64,000 bases of DNA from Prosapia bicincta (GCA_036971475.1 JBAIZL010000005.1:159748886-159812885); one strand, 5' to 3'. Numbered from the stretch's first letter, positions 36,000 to 48,500 are shown. The notes: generated by a model not told the origin, from the sequence alone. Numbers and translations are program-made.

Positions 36000-37440
36000 G
36001 ATATCCACTAAGCAGCCACCAAATAGCAACCCTAAGATACCGACAAAATAGTCACAGATACCTAATAACCAGTCATCAGATACACAACAAATAGCTACAA
36101 GATAACCAAAAAGCCGTCATCACTTATCCAAGAAGCTACTACCAGACACCAAACAACAAGCCACCTGATACGCATCAGGTAGCCCCAGACACCCACAAGT
36201 ACCCACCAGATACTCAACACGTTATCACCAGTAAACCAACAAGCCGTCGTCAGTTACTAAACAAGCAATTGCCAGATACCCAAAACTAGTCATCAGATAC
36301 CCAGCAACAGTCGCCAGACACGCAAACGCAGTCTCCAGATACCCAACACCAATCCCCAGATACCCAACAGATATCCCACAAGCAGTCACTAATCACCTAA
36401 CAAGTAGTCACCAGATACCCCACAAGCAGTTACCAGATACCCAACAAGTAACCACCTGATACTCAGTAGGTACCCACTAGATACGCAACAGATGGCCACC
36501 TGATACTCCGTCTACCAGCCAACAGATACCCTACAAGCAGTCACCAAACACCTAACAAGTAGGCACCAGATACCCCACAAACAGTCACCAAACACCTAAC
36601 AAATAGCCACCTGATACTCCATCAACCAGTCAACAGATACCCTACAAGCAGTTACCAAACACCTAACAAGTAGGCACCAGATACCTCACAAACAGTCACC
36701 AAACACCTAACAAGTAGCCACCTGATACTCCGTCAACCAGCCAACAGATACCCTACAAGCAGTCACCAAACACCTAACAAGTAGGCACCAGATACCCCAC
36801 AAACAGTCACCAAACACCTAACAAGTAGCCACCTGATACTCCATCAACCAGTCAACAGATAACCTACAAGCAGTTACCAAACACCTAACAAGTAACCACC
36901 TGATACTCAGCAGGTACCCACTAGATACGCAACAGATGGCCACCTGATACTCCGTCAACCAGCCAACAGATACCCTACAAGCAGTTACCAGATAACCAAC
37001 AAGTAACCACCTGATACTCAGCAGGTACCCACTAGATTCGCAACAGATGGCCACCTGATACTCCGTCAACCAGCCAACAGATACCCTACAAGCAGTTACC
37101 AAACACCTCACCATTAGGCACCAGATACCCCACAAACAGTCACCAAACACCTAATAAGTAGCCACCTGATATTCCATCAACCAGTCAACAGATACCCCTC
37201 ATGCAGTCACCAGATACCCAACACGTAACCACCTGATCACCTCATTTACTTAGCAGGTACCTACTTGATACGCAACAGGTAGCCACCTGATACTCCATCA
37301 ACCAGTCAACAGATACCCCACAAGCAGTCACTTAACACATAAAAATTAGTCACCAGATAACCAACACGTAACCATCTGATCACCTAATTTACTCAGCAGG
37401 TACCCACTTGATACGCAACAGGTATCCACCAGAATCCCAC
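36000..37440. repeat. ~20-bp minisatellite with ~110-130-bp higher-order repeats
   Basis: Nearly the whole block is built from CACCAGATACCCCACAAGCA-like 18-22-bp steps. A longer block (CCACCTGATACTCC...CAACAGATACCC..CAAGCAGT.ACC) repeats from about 36,495 to 37,320. The strands are strongly asymmetric: the plus strand is C/A-rich, with little G. This opens a 110-codon minus-strand frame at 36,818-37,150 that I consider a by-product of the repeat. Confidence 0.92.
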
Positions 37441-39225
37441 AGTCACAAATACCCATCTAACGTTTTTCAGAATTATTTTCTGAACAAGTACGTTTATAAT
37501 GTTTCTAAAGGGAAATGAAAAGCCCTTAACATACATTGGATTTGTTTCCGGAAGCTATAGTTGCATTGTGTGTATAGATTTCTCTGATCAAGAGTTGCCG
37601 ATATATGTCAGGCAGTAGATTTATTGCGAGTTGTTCACCTTGTGCCCCAATTACAACTACATGGCGCCAATCAAACTATTCTCTATTTAGAAACAACCGG
37701 TTACAGTTATGCTGCCAAACGTTATTTTTAATTACTTTAAATTAATTTAATTCTATTTACTTTTACTTTGTTTTTATTCTAAATTAATTTTAACTGTTTT
37801 ATATGATCGTATTGGTTAAACTTAAGTATTAAAACGTTCAGCGAAAATATATGTTGAAAAACCACCATGGAGATGAAGCACTTCTCAGTATTTAAACGTT
37901 ATTGTGTTAGTCAGAAACTTTTTTTAGTACCTTTCAAATCAGTTGAATATAGTTTTAACTTTATTTTCGACATTTCTATTTACATCATCTATATTTTTCT
38001 TAAAATTGACCATATCTTTTCCAATTTAATTTTTTTTAACTACTTTTTTAATGGCAAATTTTATTTTGGCTTTTGTTTTGTCTCATCTCTTGTGGTGATT
38101 TTTTTCACATTTACTATAATGATATATGAAATGGCAAGCTAAACTACAGACAGAGAGAAAATTTAATTAAAGAAAAAGGTATTAAATTGGACAATATTTC
38201 ACATAAATCACTACTTACGCTATTTAAATATTGCATCTATATGTCTTTATATCTCTACTTTAATCATATCTGTTTTCCCCATCATTCCTTACTTTCATAG
38301 ACGATTTTTAAAACGTCACTCTTCGTTTATCTCTTAGTGTACTTCAATGTTTGTTTAAATAATATAAATGTGCGTGTGCGTGTATGTGTATTCGCCCCTT
38401 GTCATTTTATACTTTGATTCGCCCAGTTGTTATGTTATTGAATATTAATAACGTTTTAAATAATTTCCGTTATTACTGTAATATTGTTTGTCGTTTTCAG
38501 TTTACGTTAGTTTTCCAATTTAACTGATAGATATTTGTTTAAAGAAAAATGTAGTAGGAGAGTGGTGGTTACCTGAACAGTGCTGGTAAAAATAAGCGTA
38601 GTTCGGTCACACAGCCTTCCTATGATTTCGTTCCACCCAAATAGGGCTGCTAAACCCTGTTTCTCCTATGCCTCCACAATGGTATTAGGGAAGTCATTAT
38701 TGATATTATAAATGACACATTTAGGTAACCTATAGGCTATGCATATTCCTGTTTCGGTATTCCCCTTGTTTAGCAGATCGCTGACTTTGTTTGCTCTGTT
38801 ATCTCTTTTACATGTTCTCTCGAACATCTGTATATTCGTACATGAAATTAATAAATCTTTAGCTTGTTACACTCCAAGACTTACTATTATTATTAATGCC
38901 TTTAAATTTTGTGACGAATGGCGATTTAATTCAATTATTTACAGATATATCTACAGAATATCAAATGAAATTTGAATATGTTTTGTGAATGAAATTTTTA
39001 ATTTCTTAATCCCCTTTCGATTTGGCCAGTGTTAACCTAAAAAAATTAATTCATATTTTACAATCTACAGTACAACTAAACTAAGTAAGTTATTTTCATT
39101 CACATTTGGATTTTTACCATTTACTGATAATATTTTCAGGATATAGTCAGGTTAATGAATAATTTAACTGGTTTTTAATTTGTATCTTTGTGAAAGCCTG
39201 TAGATATCGTCTTTAATGTGTGACA
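37441..39225. other. AT-rich intron-like DNA, nothing recognised
   Basis: Frames at 37,867-38,142 and 38,739-38,975 are Phe/Ile-rich products of T-rich DNA. No repeats noted. Confidence 0.45.
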
Positions 39226-39227
39226 CG

Positions 39228-39243
39228 CGACTGCGCGCGTGCG

Positions 39244-39278
<35 letters not shown>

Positions 39279-39280
39279 TT
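39228..39280. repeat. (CG)n(AC)n microsatellite
   Basis: An alternating purine-pyrimidine run (CGCGCGTGCGCG...CACACACA), the type able to adopt Z-DNA. Confidence 0.93.
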
Positions 39281-39284
39281 AGTC

Positions 39285-39775
39285 TAAATCCAAAATGTTT
39301 TATTGGGGTATCGGATTTCTAAACTGCGCTTAGAAAGAATTATTTCTATTCTTTAGTATAAATAGACGATTTCTTTAATACTGTGATTCCTAAAATACGT
39401 GTATGTAATATTAAACCCATATATTTTCTAACCGGTCGTTGAATGCGTTAGGAAACCTGTTTCGTACGTTGGTGTATGTATGCTTTATGCATTAACGCGT
39501 CTACAGAGCAATGAGTCATGGAGATAGAATTACATCAAGTTGACAAAACGAAAACCGCGATGTCTACGCTGTCAGCAAATAAACTGGTTTACTTGAGCCT
39601 CGTTAGGCGAGCAAAAATATCGCTTATCTGTGCGCTGAATTTGCGGATATGCTGTATTTTATAACACTCTGCTCTGTGGGAAAGTACACATTACTTATTG
39701 GCCACGATGATGGGAAAATTGTATGTGGGCGCGCGTCTATTGGATCGTGGACTGAACAGTAGTGTAAGACTTGTC
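39285..39775. other. Flank of the Harbinger relic
   Basis: No gene seen. The element's true left end could lie inside this stretch because its target duplication is not clear. Confidence 0.4.
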
Positions 39776-39930
39776 GCACACTGGATCCGTTGTAGCAGTT
39801 TTCCCACACATTGCGTCCGTTCGGTCCACTCACTTCAGTCGTTAAATTTGAGCGCCAACCTTCAGTGACGACAGACACTGTCAATGTTCGTGTGTAAATT
39901 CTTTGTGTCGGCTTTGCCGTTTGTGCGATT

Positions 39931-40090
39931 ATGAGTTCCAGCAGTAGTGACGAAGAAACTGTTGTAATAGCATTGATACTAGCTGCAGAAGAGGATGATC
40001 AAGTATCAAGGAAAAAAGAAAGATTTGGGTGCACAGTATTCATGCCGCACGGGATAGTGAGGGAGAGTATCTCCTTCATTATAATATTAT
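39931..40090 (+). pseudogene. N-terminal fragment of PIF/Harbinger nuclease
   Basis: From ATG at 39,931 the frame reads MSSSSSDEETVV, an acidic serine-rich start, then a hydrophobic helix, then RKKERF. A one-base shift near 40,024-40,030 moves into a frame reading WVHSIHAARDSEGEY. Arthropod Harbinger (HARBI1-like) nucleases commonly begin with such an acidic Ser-rich stretch followed by an aromatic 'RWWVHPINxxRxxxGEYH' type motif, so the two frames together match. The catalytic DDE region is missing, removed by the internal deletion. It would not make a functional enzyme. The assignment is by motif memory and should be checked by alignment. Confidence 0.55.
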
Positions 40091-40091
40091 A

Positions 40092-40166
40092 GTAATCCTT
40101 GTGTGACAGGTCGTACAACATTGAATATTCATGTACTGCTGAAATAAGTCGCTCATCAAAACTCAT
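40092..40166 (-). pseudogene. N-terminal fragment of MADF-domain protein (Harbinger second gene)
   Basis: From ATG at 40,164-40,166 the minus strand encodes MSFDERLISAVHEYSMLYD followed by LSHKDYY. MADF domains start with a pattern of the type F-x-x-x-LI-x-x-V-x-x-x-P-x-LYD-x-x-x-x-x-Y, which this fits except that Pro is replaced. About 25 codons survive before the deletion junction. MADF/Myb proteins are the DNA-binding partners of Harbinger nucleases, and the convergent arrangement with the fragment at 39,931 supports that origin. Confidence 0.55.
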
Positions 40167-40439
40167 CTTAAAAATAAATAAAGCAACAATCCAATAATCA
40201 CATCAATTCGAACATGTGTCAGACCGCCCGAGTTCAGTTGCACAGCACTACTGACTATCTGTACTCTGCACATGCGCGACGTCTCTTCCGCAAAAATCGC
40301 TCGCTGACCGAAAAGTGGCTGAGACGGACGAAACAGACTGAACAGAACTGACAGAAGGGATGCTGTGTGCTGTTCTACATTTGATTCATTGTTTCCGAAT
40401 TTTGGCGGAAGCGACTGAGCTGAGCGGATCCAGTCTAAA

Positions 40440-40800
40440 TGTAATCCTTATTTATAAAAATATTATGTTGGTGTGTGTACGCTTCAAAAACTCGAAACGT
40501 TCTGCAGCGATTGAGGTCAAACTTCGACACGACATATAACACACTTCAAAGATTGTTTTACGTATTTTCCACGTCAATAACGACCGCGAGAAAAATGCTA
40601 TATTAACTGTCAGCTGTGTATCTGCAACTGCCCCATCTGCCACAAGCGAAGAGATCACTCCCCACACTAGATCACAAGTACAGTCACATGTTATATAGCC
40701 TGCTAACTATTCTCAATTGAATTGTTTATTAACAAAAACAAACATATAAACTCGGATCGCATTCAGACCTTAATTATGGAACTTTCGTGTGATCATGTCG
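40440..40800. other. Non-coding spacer between two transposon relics
   Basis: Somewhat less AT-rich than average. The phrase GCAGCGATTGAGGTCAAACT (40,503-40,522) has the look of transposon UTR sequence, but I cannot assign it. Confidence 0.35.
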
Positions 40801-40848
40801 TGATTGAACTGCATCGTTTGCCAAATTGTAGGTAGAGGTTATTTGGAA

Positions 40849-41165
40849 ATGGCAGCACATACTCCAACTGAGCCGACTTCATTTGATGTAGATTTACGCC
40901 TTGGACAGAGTTACAACACCGATGATGTCCAGTCTTATGTCCAATCAAGCATTCCAAAATTAACAAGTGAATATAAGGGCGTTTATGGTCGCATAATGCA
41001 AATTATAAATGATGGAGTTGGTGAGAACTTCTTGGATACTCCATGAGGAACTGGGAAAATATTTCTTACGAAATTGATTCTGGTAACTGTTCAAACAAAA
41101 ACTACATAGCCTTAGCTCTGCCGTAGCCTCTGAAGTATTGTAATATTAAACTTCTATTTAACATA
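40849..41165 (+). pseudogene. Helitron Pif1-type helicase remnant
   Basis: The frame encodes FDVDLRLGQSYNTDD, KLTSEYKGVYGRIMQ, INDGVGENFLD, then TP-stop-GTGKIFLTKLILVTVQ. The Pif1 helicases of Helitrons have a YDxIM...V..GxGGxFFLDAPGGTGKTFL(I)xxLLA segment, and the order and spacing agree. A TGA at 41,044-41,046 replaces the first Gly of the Walker A GGTGKT loop, and the loop's Thr is Ile. After VTVQTKTT the match continues one frame over (NYIALAL), and a second shift brings AVAS. The gene is therefore dead: two frameshifts, at least one stop and a ruined ATP-binding loop. Everything downstream of the Walker A region, and the Rep domain, are absent. The upstream Met at 40,804 has no special support as a start. 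Confidence 0.7.
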
Positions 41166-41204
41166 TCCTTGTTTTATCCCTCACTTCTCGTCCATGCAAC
41201 CACA

Positions 41205-41239
41205 ATGTCCCACAGCAAAGCGTGGCAGGGTACAACTAA
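41205..41239 (+). other. Probable Helitron 3' terminus (hairpin plus CTAA)
   Basis: CCAC-A-GC-AAA-GC-GTGG (41,210-41,225) folds into a short hairpin with one bulge, and CTAA (41,236-41,239) follows 10 bases later. Helitrons end in a small hairpin about 10-12 bases before a terminal CTRR, so this matches, on the same strand and just downstream of the helicase relic. The base after CTAA is G where an intact insertion would show T. Confidence 0.5.
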
Positions 41240-41735
41240 GTTACAAATAAATTAATTTATAAACTAAAATCATATAAGTCATTCGGGAGTCGATAAAAGC
41301 GTGACAACCTTATAATAGTTTTTAATACCTTAATTTTATGTAAGCATTTAAAAAAATCATTAGAATATCTTAAATAATAGTATACAATTATTAAATTACA
41401 GAACGTTTTATGGTAAAAAAAAGGTTAAAAGAAGTAAGGTTAAAAGTATGTTAGTATAAGAGCGTAGCATGACCTTAGTAAAATTCTTTAATACAGTAGT
41501 TAAGTTTCCTTACATTTTTCTTGATAGTTTACATAGAAAAGACATAAAACTGTTGCAGTACACAACACAACATAATCTTATTTATTAATATAGGCCTAAC
41601 ATTACTGTTTTAAGTGTAATTTTCAAAATTTTATATTTGTAAATTTTTAATTTTATTAAATAGACCCATCTAAATAAACTTAATTTATAAATTGTGCTCG
41701 TCATTAACTAGATGGTAGGCATATGTTTAATAGGT
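41240..41735. other. AT-rich intron-like DNA, nothing recognised
   Basis: No repeats or coding signal noted. Confidence 0.45.
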
Positions 41736-41737
41736 AT

Positions 41738-41900
41738 ATTTCCCTTGATCATATTGAGAAATAATATAATTTCCCTTGATCATATTGAGAAATAATATAA
41801 TTTCCCTTGATCATATTGAGAAATAATATAATTTCCCTTGATCATATTGAGAAATAATATAATTTCCCTTTATCATATTGAGAAATAATATAATTTCCCG
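41738..41900. repeat. 31-bp tandem repeat, ~5 copies
   Basis: TTTCCCTTGATCATATTGAG starts at 41,739, 41,770, 41,801, 41,832 and 41,863 (exact 31-bp period), then a broken sixth start at 41,894. Copies are almost identical, so the expansion is recent. Confidence 0.96.
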
Positions 41901-41904
41901 TTTT

Positions 41905-43000
41905 TATACATACTAGGTCTACTATAATACAAAAATTTATATAACCTATGAATTAATAGGAAACAACTGAATTATGAATCATACGTTGTCACATCTTCAT
42001 TAAACATACGATATGAAAGATAATACGAATCTAGGCATTTTCATTTTAAATTATTTAAATATAACTGTTTAAGTGAAGACAAAAACAGCTGCCAAGTAGG
42101 TTAACAACAAAATTTTGGTCTTGGCAATATAGGTGATGTTCGGATTGTTAAGGATTTTTAAAAAATTACTATCTAGTAGCTATTCTAGTGACGTGTTGAT
42201 GTCACGTTTTGCAGCTTCACTCTAATGTTTTTTAAACTTTAAATTTAAAAAAAAAATTAATTAGAACAAATTTTAAAAGTAAATATAAATATAATTTATA
42301 ACAAGTCAGTACCATTATCTTTAAGACAAAGAGATACATTCTTAATACTGTATGTCTATATGAAACATTCTTTCAAGATATAGTTTGATAATTCTGGCAG
42401 TTATCAACAAAATTGCTTTTGTTAAAGAATAAAATAGTTCTTACAAAAAAGAATAATTTTATGTTGAATAGGTTTAATGTAATTAATTTCTTTGGTTTTA
42501 ACTTTTATTTGAACCTATTTAAATAACGTAGCATATCTTTGTAAAAACTATGAATCATTTGTTATCACTAAACGCATTACAAGACGAAAAGAAAGATTCG
42601 CCTGTTATAAAATGAAGATTCATGGTAGAAATCAATACTGGTGTACTAAAGAAATCAGATTCTTGGTAAATGTCATTTTAGTACTAAAATATAATGGAAG
42701 GGTGGAAGGTAATTTTTGTAGGAATTTGAGTTTTAGGGTGGCCTGGCAATGAGGTGAGAACGTCTATTGCTTGGTAACTATATTATTTATTTACAGCCTA
42801 CATGTTTCCCTAATTGGAGGTATCTGTAAACAACATAAACCGTAGCTATAAGGTTGAAATCTTTTTATAAAATAAAATTAGTTTCATCAATATCATTTCA
42901 AAAACAATATTTATTTTTATTATTATAAAACTTAGATGTTTTAATCGGAAAATACAGTACTTTGATGTACTGTACACAACTTAGATGTAGAAATCTTTTT
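41905..43000. other. AT-rich intron-like DNA, nothing recognised
   Basis: A short TACAGTAC...GTACTGTA hairpin lies at 42,953-42,974. Confidence 0.45.
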
Positions 43001-43001
43001 T

Positions 43002-43555
43002 ATTTAGGGAGGGTTTGTTCTTGTTTCAGAAGTCTCATCGTACGGTGTATTTTTGATGCCGATGTGGATGAACGTGGATGCGAGTAGGAGAGGATTTGTT
43101 CTTGTTTCAGAGGTCTCATCGTACGGTGTATTTTTGATGCCGATGCGGATGAACGTGGATGCGAGTAGGAGAGGGTTTATTCTTGTTTCAGAGGACTCAT
43201 CGTACGGTGTATTTTTTTATGCCGATGCGGATGAACGTGGATGCGAGTAGGAGAGGGTTTGTTCTTGTTTCAGAGGTCTCATCGTACGGTGTATTTTTTA
43301 TGCCGATGCGGATGAACGTGGATTTGAGTAGGAGAGGGTTTGTTCTTGTTTCAGAGGTCTCATCGTACGGTGTATTTTTTATGCCGATGCGGATGAACGT
43401 GGATGCGAGTAGGAGAGGGTTTATTCTTGTTTCAGAGGACTCATCGTACGGTGTATTTTTTATGCCGATGCGGATGAACGTGGATGCGAGTAGGAGAGGG
43501 TTTGTTCTTGTTTCAGAGGTCTCATCGTACGGTGTATTTTTGATGCCGATGCGGT
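43002..43555. repeat. 81-bp tandem repeat, ~6.8 copies
   Basis: CGAGTAGGAGAGG recurs at about 43,081, 43,162, 43,244, 43,325, 43,406 and 43,487, giving an 81-bp (once 82-bp) period. Each unit contains a GATGCCGATGCGGATGAACG stretch and TTCTTGTTTCAGAGG. Because 81 is a multiple of three, the array stays open on the plus strand as a 27-residue periodic peptide (43,159-43,557). The one-base T insertions that break the frame between copies, and the lack of flanking coding sequence, argue against a protein. Two unit subtypes (GAGGTCTC and GAGGACTC) alternate irregularly. Confidence 0.93.
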
Positions 43556-43559
43556 GAAA

Positions 43560-45525
43560 TTCCCACCGTATTTCGCCGAAACGTTCTCAGTCGGTTTGAT
43601 AACTTGTTTCTGAAGTTAAACTCGTTAGTAAAGTTGTGCTCTTTTCTTGTTCGCGTGTGTGTTTTGTATCCGTGGGTAGAGGAGGTTAATTAACAGTTTT
43701 AAAGGAAAATATTAGTCTAAAACACAGTACCAGAGAAAAATCATAAGTTTTTCAATTTAGACCTAAACCTATGTATTTTGCTTAAGACAAACTATTATGA
43801 TAGAAACAAACACGGAGGAACATTTTAAGAGTTCAAGTTTAGGCAAAGGAAACCACACTTCAGCTATTAGCCTAATCATAAAATAAACTCTAAGGGCTTA
43901 CATTTTAAATTTATTTTATTATTGACATTTTGTGATTTTCCATTCAATCTCTATATTCTTAGACAGCGTACAAATTAAATAAGTCCCAAATCTGATTTAT
44001 TTCAGCTCTCCTTACTTGGGATCAATTGTTGGAGATTTTTCGTGTGTCAACAATTCATCAGCGACAAATAGTATAGATTTATCAGACATAAGCGTATTGC
44101 CAAGCCTTTGTTGATGTTGCAAAAGCCTTATTAATCAAAATCGATTACTGCCTAGTTACTGCAGGGGTTGCGTGATCGCTTTACATAGACGGGTCAGACG
44201 TTGTAGCCTACTGCACAGTCATGGAGTACAATTTGACTAGCTAGACGCCTAGCAACGTGTAAACCTCTGATTGTGTGCATCTGAACATACTGCCCTGTTT
44301 TTCATTGACTCTGTTTCCATATAACATTGACTCTGTTTTCAGATATAACGAAATATATTTCTGTAGGTTCAACAGGCCATTGGTTAGTTCATTCCGTCAA
44401 TCAGTTCCCCTATTGGCCTCAGAAGTACCCTAAAGAATTAAGAAACCCTTTACTTCCATGTGCATACACACTCACACGTGCTGACCTGCCAAATATGAGG
44501 CACCTACCAGGACCAGAATTTAAAAAAAAAAAACAATTTCAAAGTTGAATTTAGGTAGTATTTTCTGAGATTTTTTGTTTACAGGCAATATTTCCAGATA
44601 TTTTCTAGATTTTACTAGATTTACTATTTTACGGTAATATTTTCTAGATTTTACTTCTTGCAAATACAGGCCAAACACTACGTAATTATGGAAGTATTTT
44701 ATGTAATTTTAAAAAAAGGGGGATATCGATATTAAATGGCATCTTTTATATTATTGTTAGGAGTTATATAATTACGTCATTTTTGGCTTCTGTTTCCAAA
44801 GAATAATTTGTAGAATAAAAAAAATAATGTTTAGCATAAGCAGGTATGCCGCCGGGTCTGGTCAGTGCACGTGCGTTCATAGAGTATAATGAACAATATT
44901 TAAAACGTCTGATAAGGTTTTAAATTAAGGCAAGCTCAGTAGCGTGAAATATACTATGAGTAATAACTAGGTACGCCATTTCTTTCCAAGCAACGTTTAA
45001 TTAAATTCAAACTTGATGTACATTTAGCCAACTTACAGCGTTTACAGAAGGTTTCTTGAGTACTTCAGATAACTAAGAAAAGGTTAACCGGCTTGAACTT
45101 TGAACTTTATTCTTTCAAACTTCATTGCACTGTATTATTTCTTGAATTTTCATTGTACCTAGTTGTGAATGTGGTTTAGAAGAGAGAGTTATCACGAAGA
45201 GATTAAGTATTGCCGAGCTTTTTATGAACAGTTATTGTATTTAATGGAAAATATGTAACTTATTAATAAATTATTCTCTTGAGCCTCTTTGAAATATGAA
45301 TTAAATAAAGATAATAAATAAAAACCCAATAACCACAATAACATTAATTTATTCAGTATAAATCAACAACTGGTGTAATTACGGTTACAAGGTAGAGCAG
45401 CGTTTACACTGCTATTTGCAACTAAAACGTTTCATACTACAGGGTTTGTTGGCAACATTTGCAAATAAATGCAAATAAGCTATTTTTGCACTCTGAAGTG
45501 TTTGAAACTTTTATTTAGGCTAGTG
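43560..45525. other. Intron-like DNA, nothing recognised
   Basis: A 22-bp phrase CATTGACTCTGTTT(C/T) is duplicated at 44,304-44,345. Frame 44,327-44,548 is unconvincing. Confidence 0.45.
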
Positions 45526-45529
45526 TGTT

Positions 45530-48500
45530 CAGGATGTGGAAGTGGAGGACGTGGTTGCAGCTACAAGTACTTGTTATATTTTGGCTACACTAAATAGAGC
45601 CCCAAGAAGACACTGGGTAAGACTGTCGCTACCATAAACTGCAGTTTTAGCAAATCTGAACAAAGATGATGTTGGTCCACTGTCAGGAGAGTGGAGGACG
45701 TAGTTGCAGCTACAAGTACTTGTTATATTTTGGCTACACTAAATAGAACCCCAAGAAGACACTGGGTAAGACTGTCGCTACCATAAACTGCAGTTTTAGC
45801 AAATCAGAACAAAGATGATGTTGGTCCACTGTCAGGAGAGTGGAGGACGTAGTTGCAGCTACAAGTGCTTGTTATATTTTGGCTACACTAAATAGAGTCC
45901 CAAGAAGACACTGGGTAAGACTGTCGCTACCATAAACTGCAGTTTTAGCAAATCTGAACAAAGATGATGTTGGTCCACTGTCAGGAGAGTGGAGGACGTA
46001 GTTGCAGCTACAAGTACTTGTTATATTTTGGCTACACTAAATAGAACCCCAAGAAGACACTGGGTAAGACTGTCGCTACCATAAACTGCAGTTTTAGCAA
46101 ATCTGAACAAAGATGATGTTGGTCCACTGTCAGGAGAGTGGAGGACGTAGTTGCAGCTACAAGTACTTGTTATATTTTGGCTACACTAAATAGAGTCCCA
46201 AGAAGACACTGGGTAAGACTGTCGCTACCATAAACTGCAGTTTTAGCAAATCAGAACAAAGATGATGTTGGTCCACTGTCAGGAGAGTGGAGGACGTAGT
46301 TGCAGCTACAAGTGCTTGTTATATTTTGGCTACACTAAATAGAGCCCCAAGAAGACACTGGGTAAGACTGTCGCTACCATAAACTGCAGTTTTAGCAAAT
46401 CTGAACAAAGATGATGTTGGTCCACTGTCAGGAGAGTGGAGGACGTAGTTGCAGCTACAAGTGCTTGTTATATTTTGGCTACACTAAATAGAGTCCCAAG
46501 AAGACACTGGGTAAGACTGTCGCTACCATAAACTGCAGTTTTAGCAAATCAGAACAAAGATGATGTTGGTCCACTGTCAGGAGAGTGGAGGACGTAGTTG
46601 CAGCTACAAGTGCTTGTTATATTTTGACTACACTAAATAGAGCCCCAAGAAGACACTGGGTAAGACTGTCGCTACCATAAACTGCAGTTTTAGCAAATCT
46701 GAACAAAGATGATGTTGGTCCACTGTCAGGAGAGTGGAGGACGTAGTTGCAGCTACAAGTACTTGTTATATTTTGGCTACACTAAATAGAGTCCCAAGAA
46801 GACACTGGGTAAGACTGTCGCTACCATAAACTGCAGTTTTAGCAAATCAGAACAAAGATGATGTTGGTCCACTGTCAGGAGAGTGGAGGACGTAGTTGCA
46901 GCTACAAGTGCTTGTTATATTTTGGCTACACTAAATAGAGCCCCAAGAAGACACTGGGTAAGACTGTCGCTACCATAAACTGCAGTTTTAGCAAATCTGA
47001 ACAAAGATGATGTTGGTCCACTGTCAGGAGAGTGGAGGACGTAGTTGCAGCTACAAGTGCTTGTTATATTTTGGCTACACTAAATAGAGCCCCAAGAAGA
47101 CACTGGGTAAGACTGTCGCTACCATAAACTGCAGTTTTAGCAAATCAGAACAAAGATGATGTTGGTCCACTGTCAGGAGAGTGGAGGACGTAGTTGCAGC
47201 TACAAGTACTTGTTATATTTTGGCTACACTAAATAGAACACCAAGAAGACACTGGGTAAGACTGTCGCTACCATAAACTGCAGTTTTAGCAAATCAGAAC
47301 AAAGATGATGTTGGTCCACTGTCAGGAGAGTGGAGGACGTAGTTGCAGCTACAAGTACTTGTTATATTTTGGCTACACTAAATAGAACCCCAAGAAGACA
47401 CTGGGTAAGACTGTCGCTACCATAAACTGCAGTTTTAGCAAATCAGAACAAAGATGATGTTGGTCCACTGTCAGGAGAGTGGAGGACGTAGTTGCAGCTA
47501 CAAGTACTTGTTATATTTTGGCTACACTAAATAGAACCCCAAGAAGACACTGGGTAAGACTGTCGCTACCATAAACTGCAGTTTTAGCAAATCAGAACAA
47601 AGATGATGTTGGTCCACTGTCAGGAGAGTGGAGGACGTAGTTGCAGCTACAAGTACTTGTTATATTTTGGCTACACTAAATAGAACCCCAAGAAGACACT
47701 GGGTAAGACTGTCGCTACCATAAACTGCAGTTTTAGCAAATCAGAACAAAGATGATGTTGGTCCACTGTCAGGAGAGTGGAGGACGTAGTTGCAGCTACA
47801 AGTACTTGTTATATTTTGGCTACACTAAATAGAACCCCAAGAAGACACTGGGTAAGACTGTCGCTACCATAAACTGCAGTTTTAGCAAATCAGAACAAAG
47901 ATGATGTTGGTCCACTGTCAGGAGAGTGGAGGACGTAGTTGCAGCTACAAGTACTTGTTATATTTTGGCTACACTAAATAGAACCCCAAGAAGACACTGG
48001 GTAAGACTGTCGCTACCATAAACTGCAGTTTTAGCAAATCAGAACAAAGATGATGTTGGTCCACTGTCAGGAGAGTGGAGGACGTAGTTGCAGCTACAAG
48101 TACTTGTTATATTTTGGCTACACTAAATAGAACCCCAAGAAGACACTGGGTAAGACTGTCGCTACCATAAACTGCAGTTTTAGCAAATCAGAACAAAGAT
48201 GATGTTGGTCCACTGTCAGGAGAGTGGAGGACGTAGTTGCAGCTACAGGTGCTTGTTATATTTCGGCTACACTAAATAGAGTCCCAAGAAGACACTGGGT
48301 AAGACTGTCGCTACCATAAACTGCAGTTTTAGCAAATCTGAACAAAGATGATGTTGGTCCACTGTCAGGAGAGTGGAGGACGTGGTTGCAGCTACAAGTA
48401 CTTGTTATATTTTGGCTACACTAAATAGAACCCCAAGAAGACACTGGGTAAGACTGTCGCTACCATAAACTGCAGTTTTAGCAAATCTGAACAAAGATGA

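Larger units (their letters stand above)
39780..40434. mobile_element. Internally deleted PIF/Harbinger-type element (~655 bp)
   Basis: ACTGGATCCG at 39,780-39,789 has its exact complement at 40,425-40,434. Between them, the plus strand begins a Harbinger-nuclease-like reading frame and the minus strand begins a MADF/Myb-like frame pointing toward it. Autonomous PIF/Harbinger transposons carry just these two genes: a DDE nuclease and a Myb/SANT- or MADF-type DNA-binding partner. The two fragments meet at 40,080-40,095 with an ATAATATTAT string at the junction, so an internal deletion joined by short homology would explain the structure. The 3-bp target duplication expected for the superfamily is not evident, so the ends are approximate. 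Confidence 0.6.

Noticed and set aside
36818..37150. 110-codon minus-strand frame
   Set aside because: Arises from strand asymmetry of the minisatellite.
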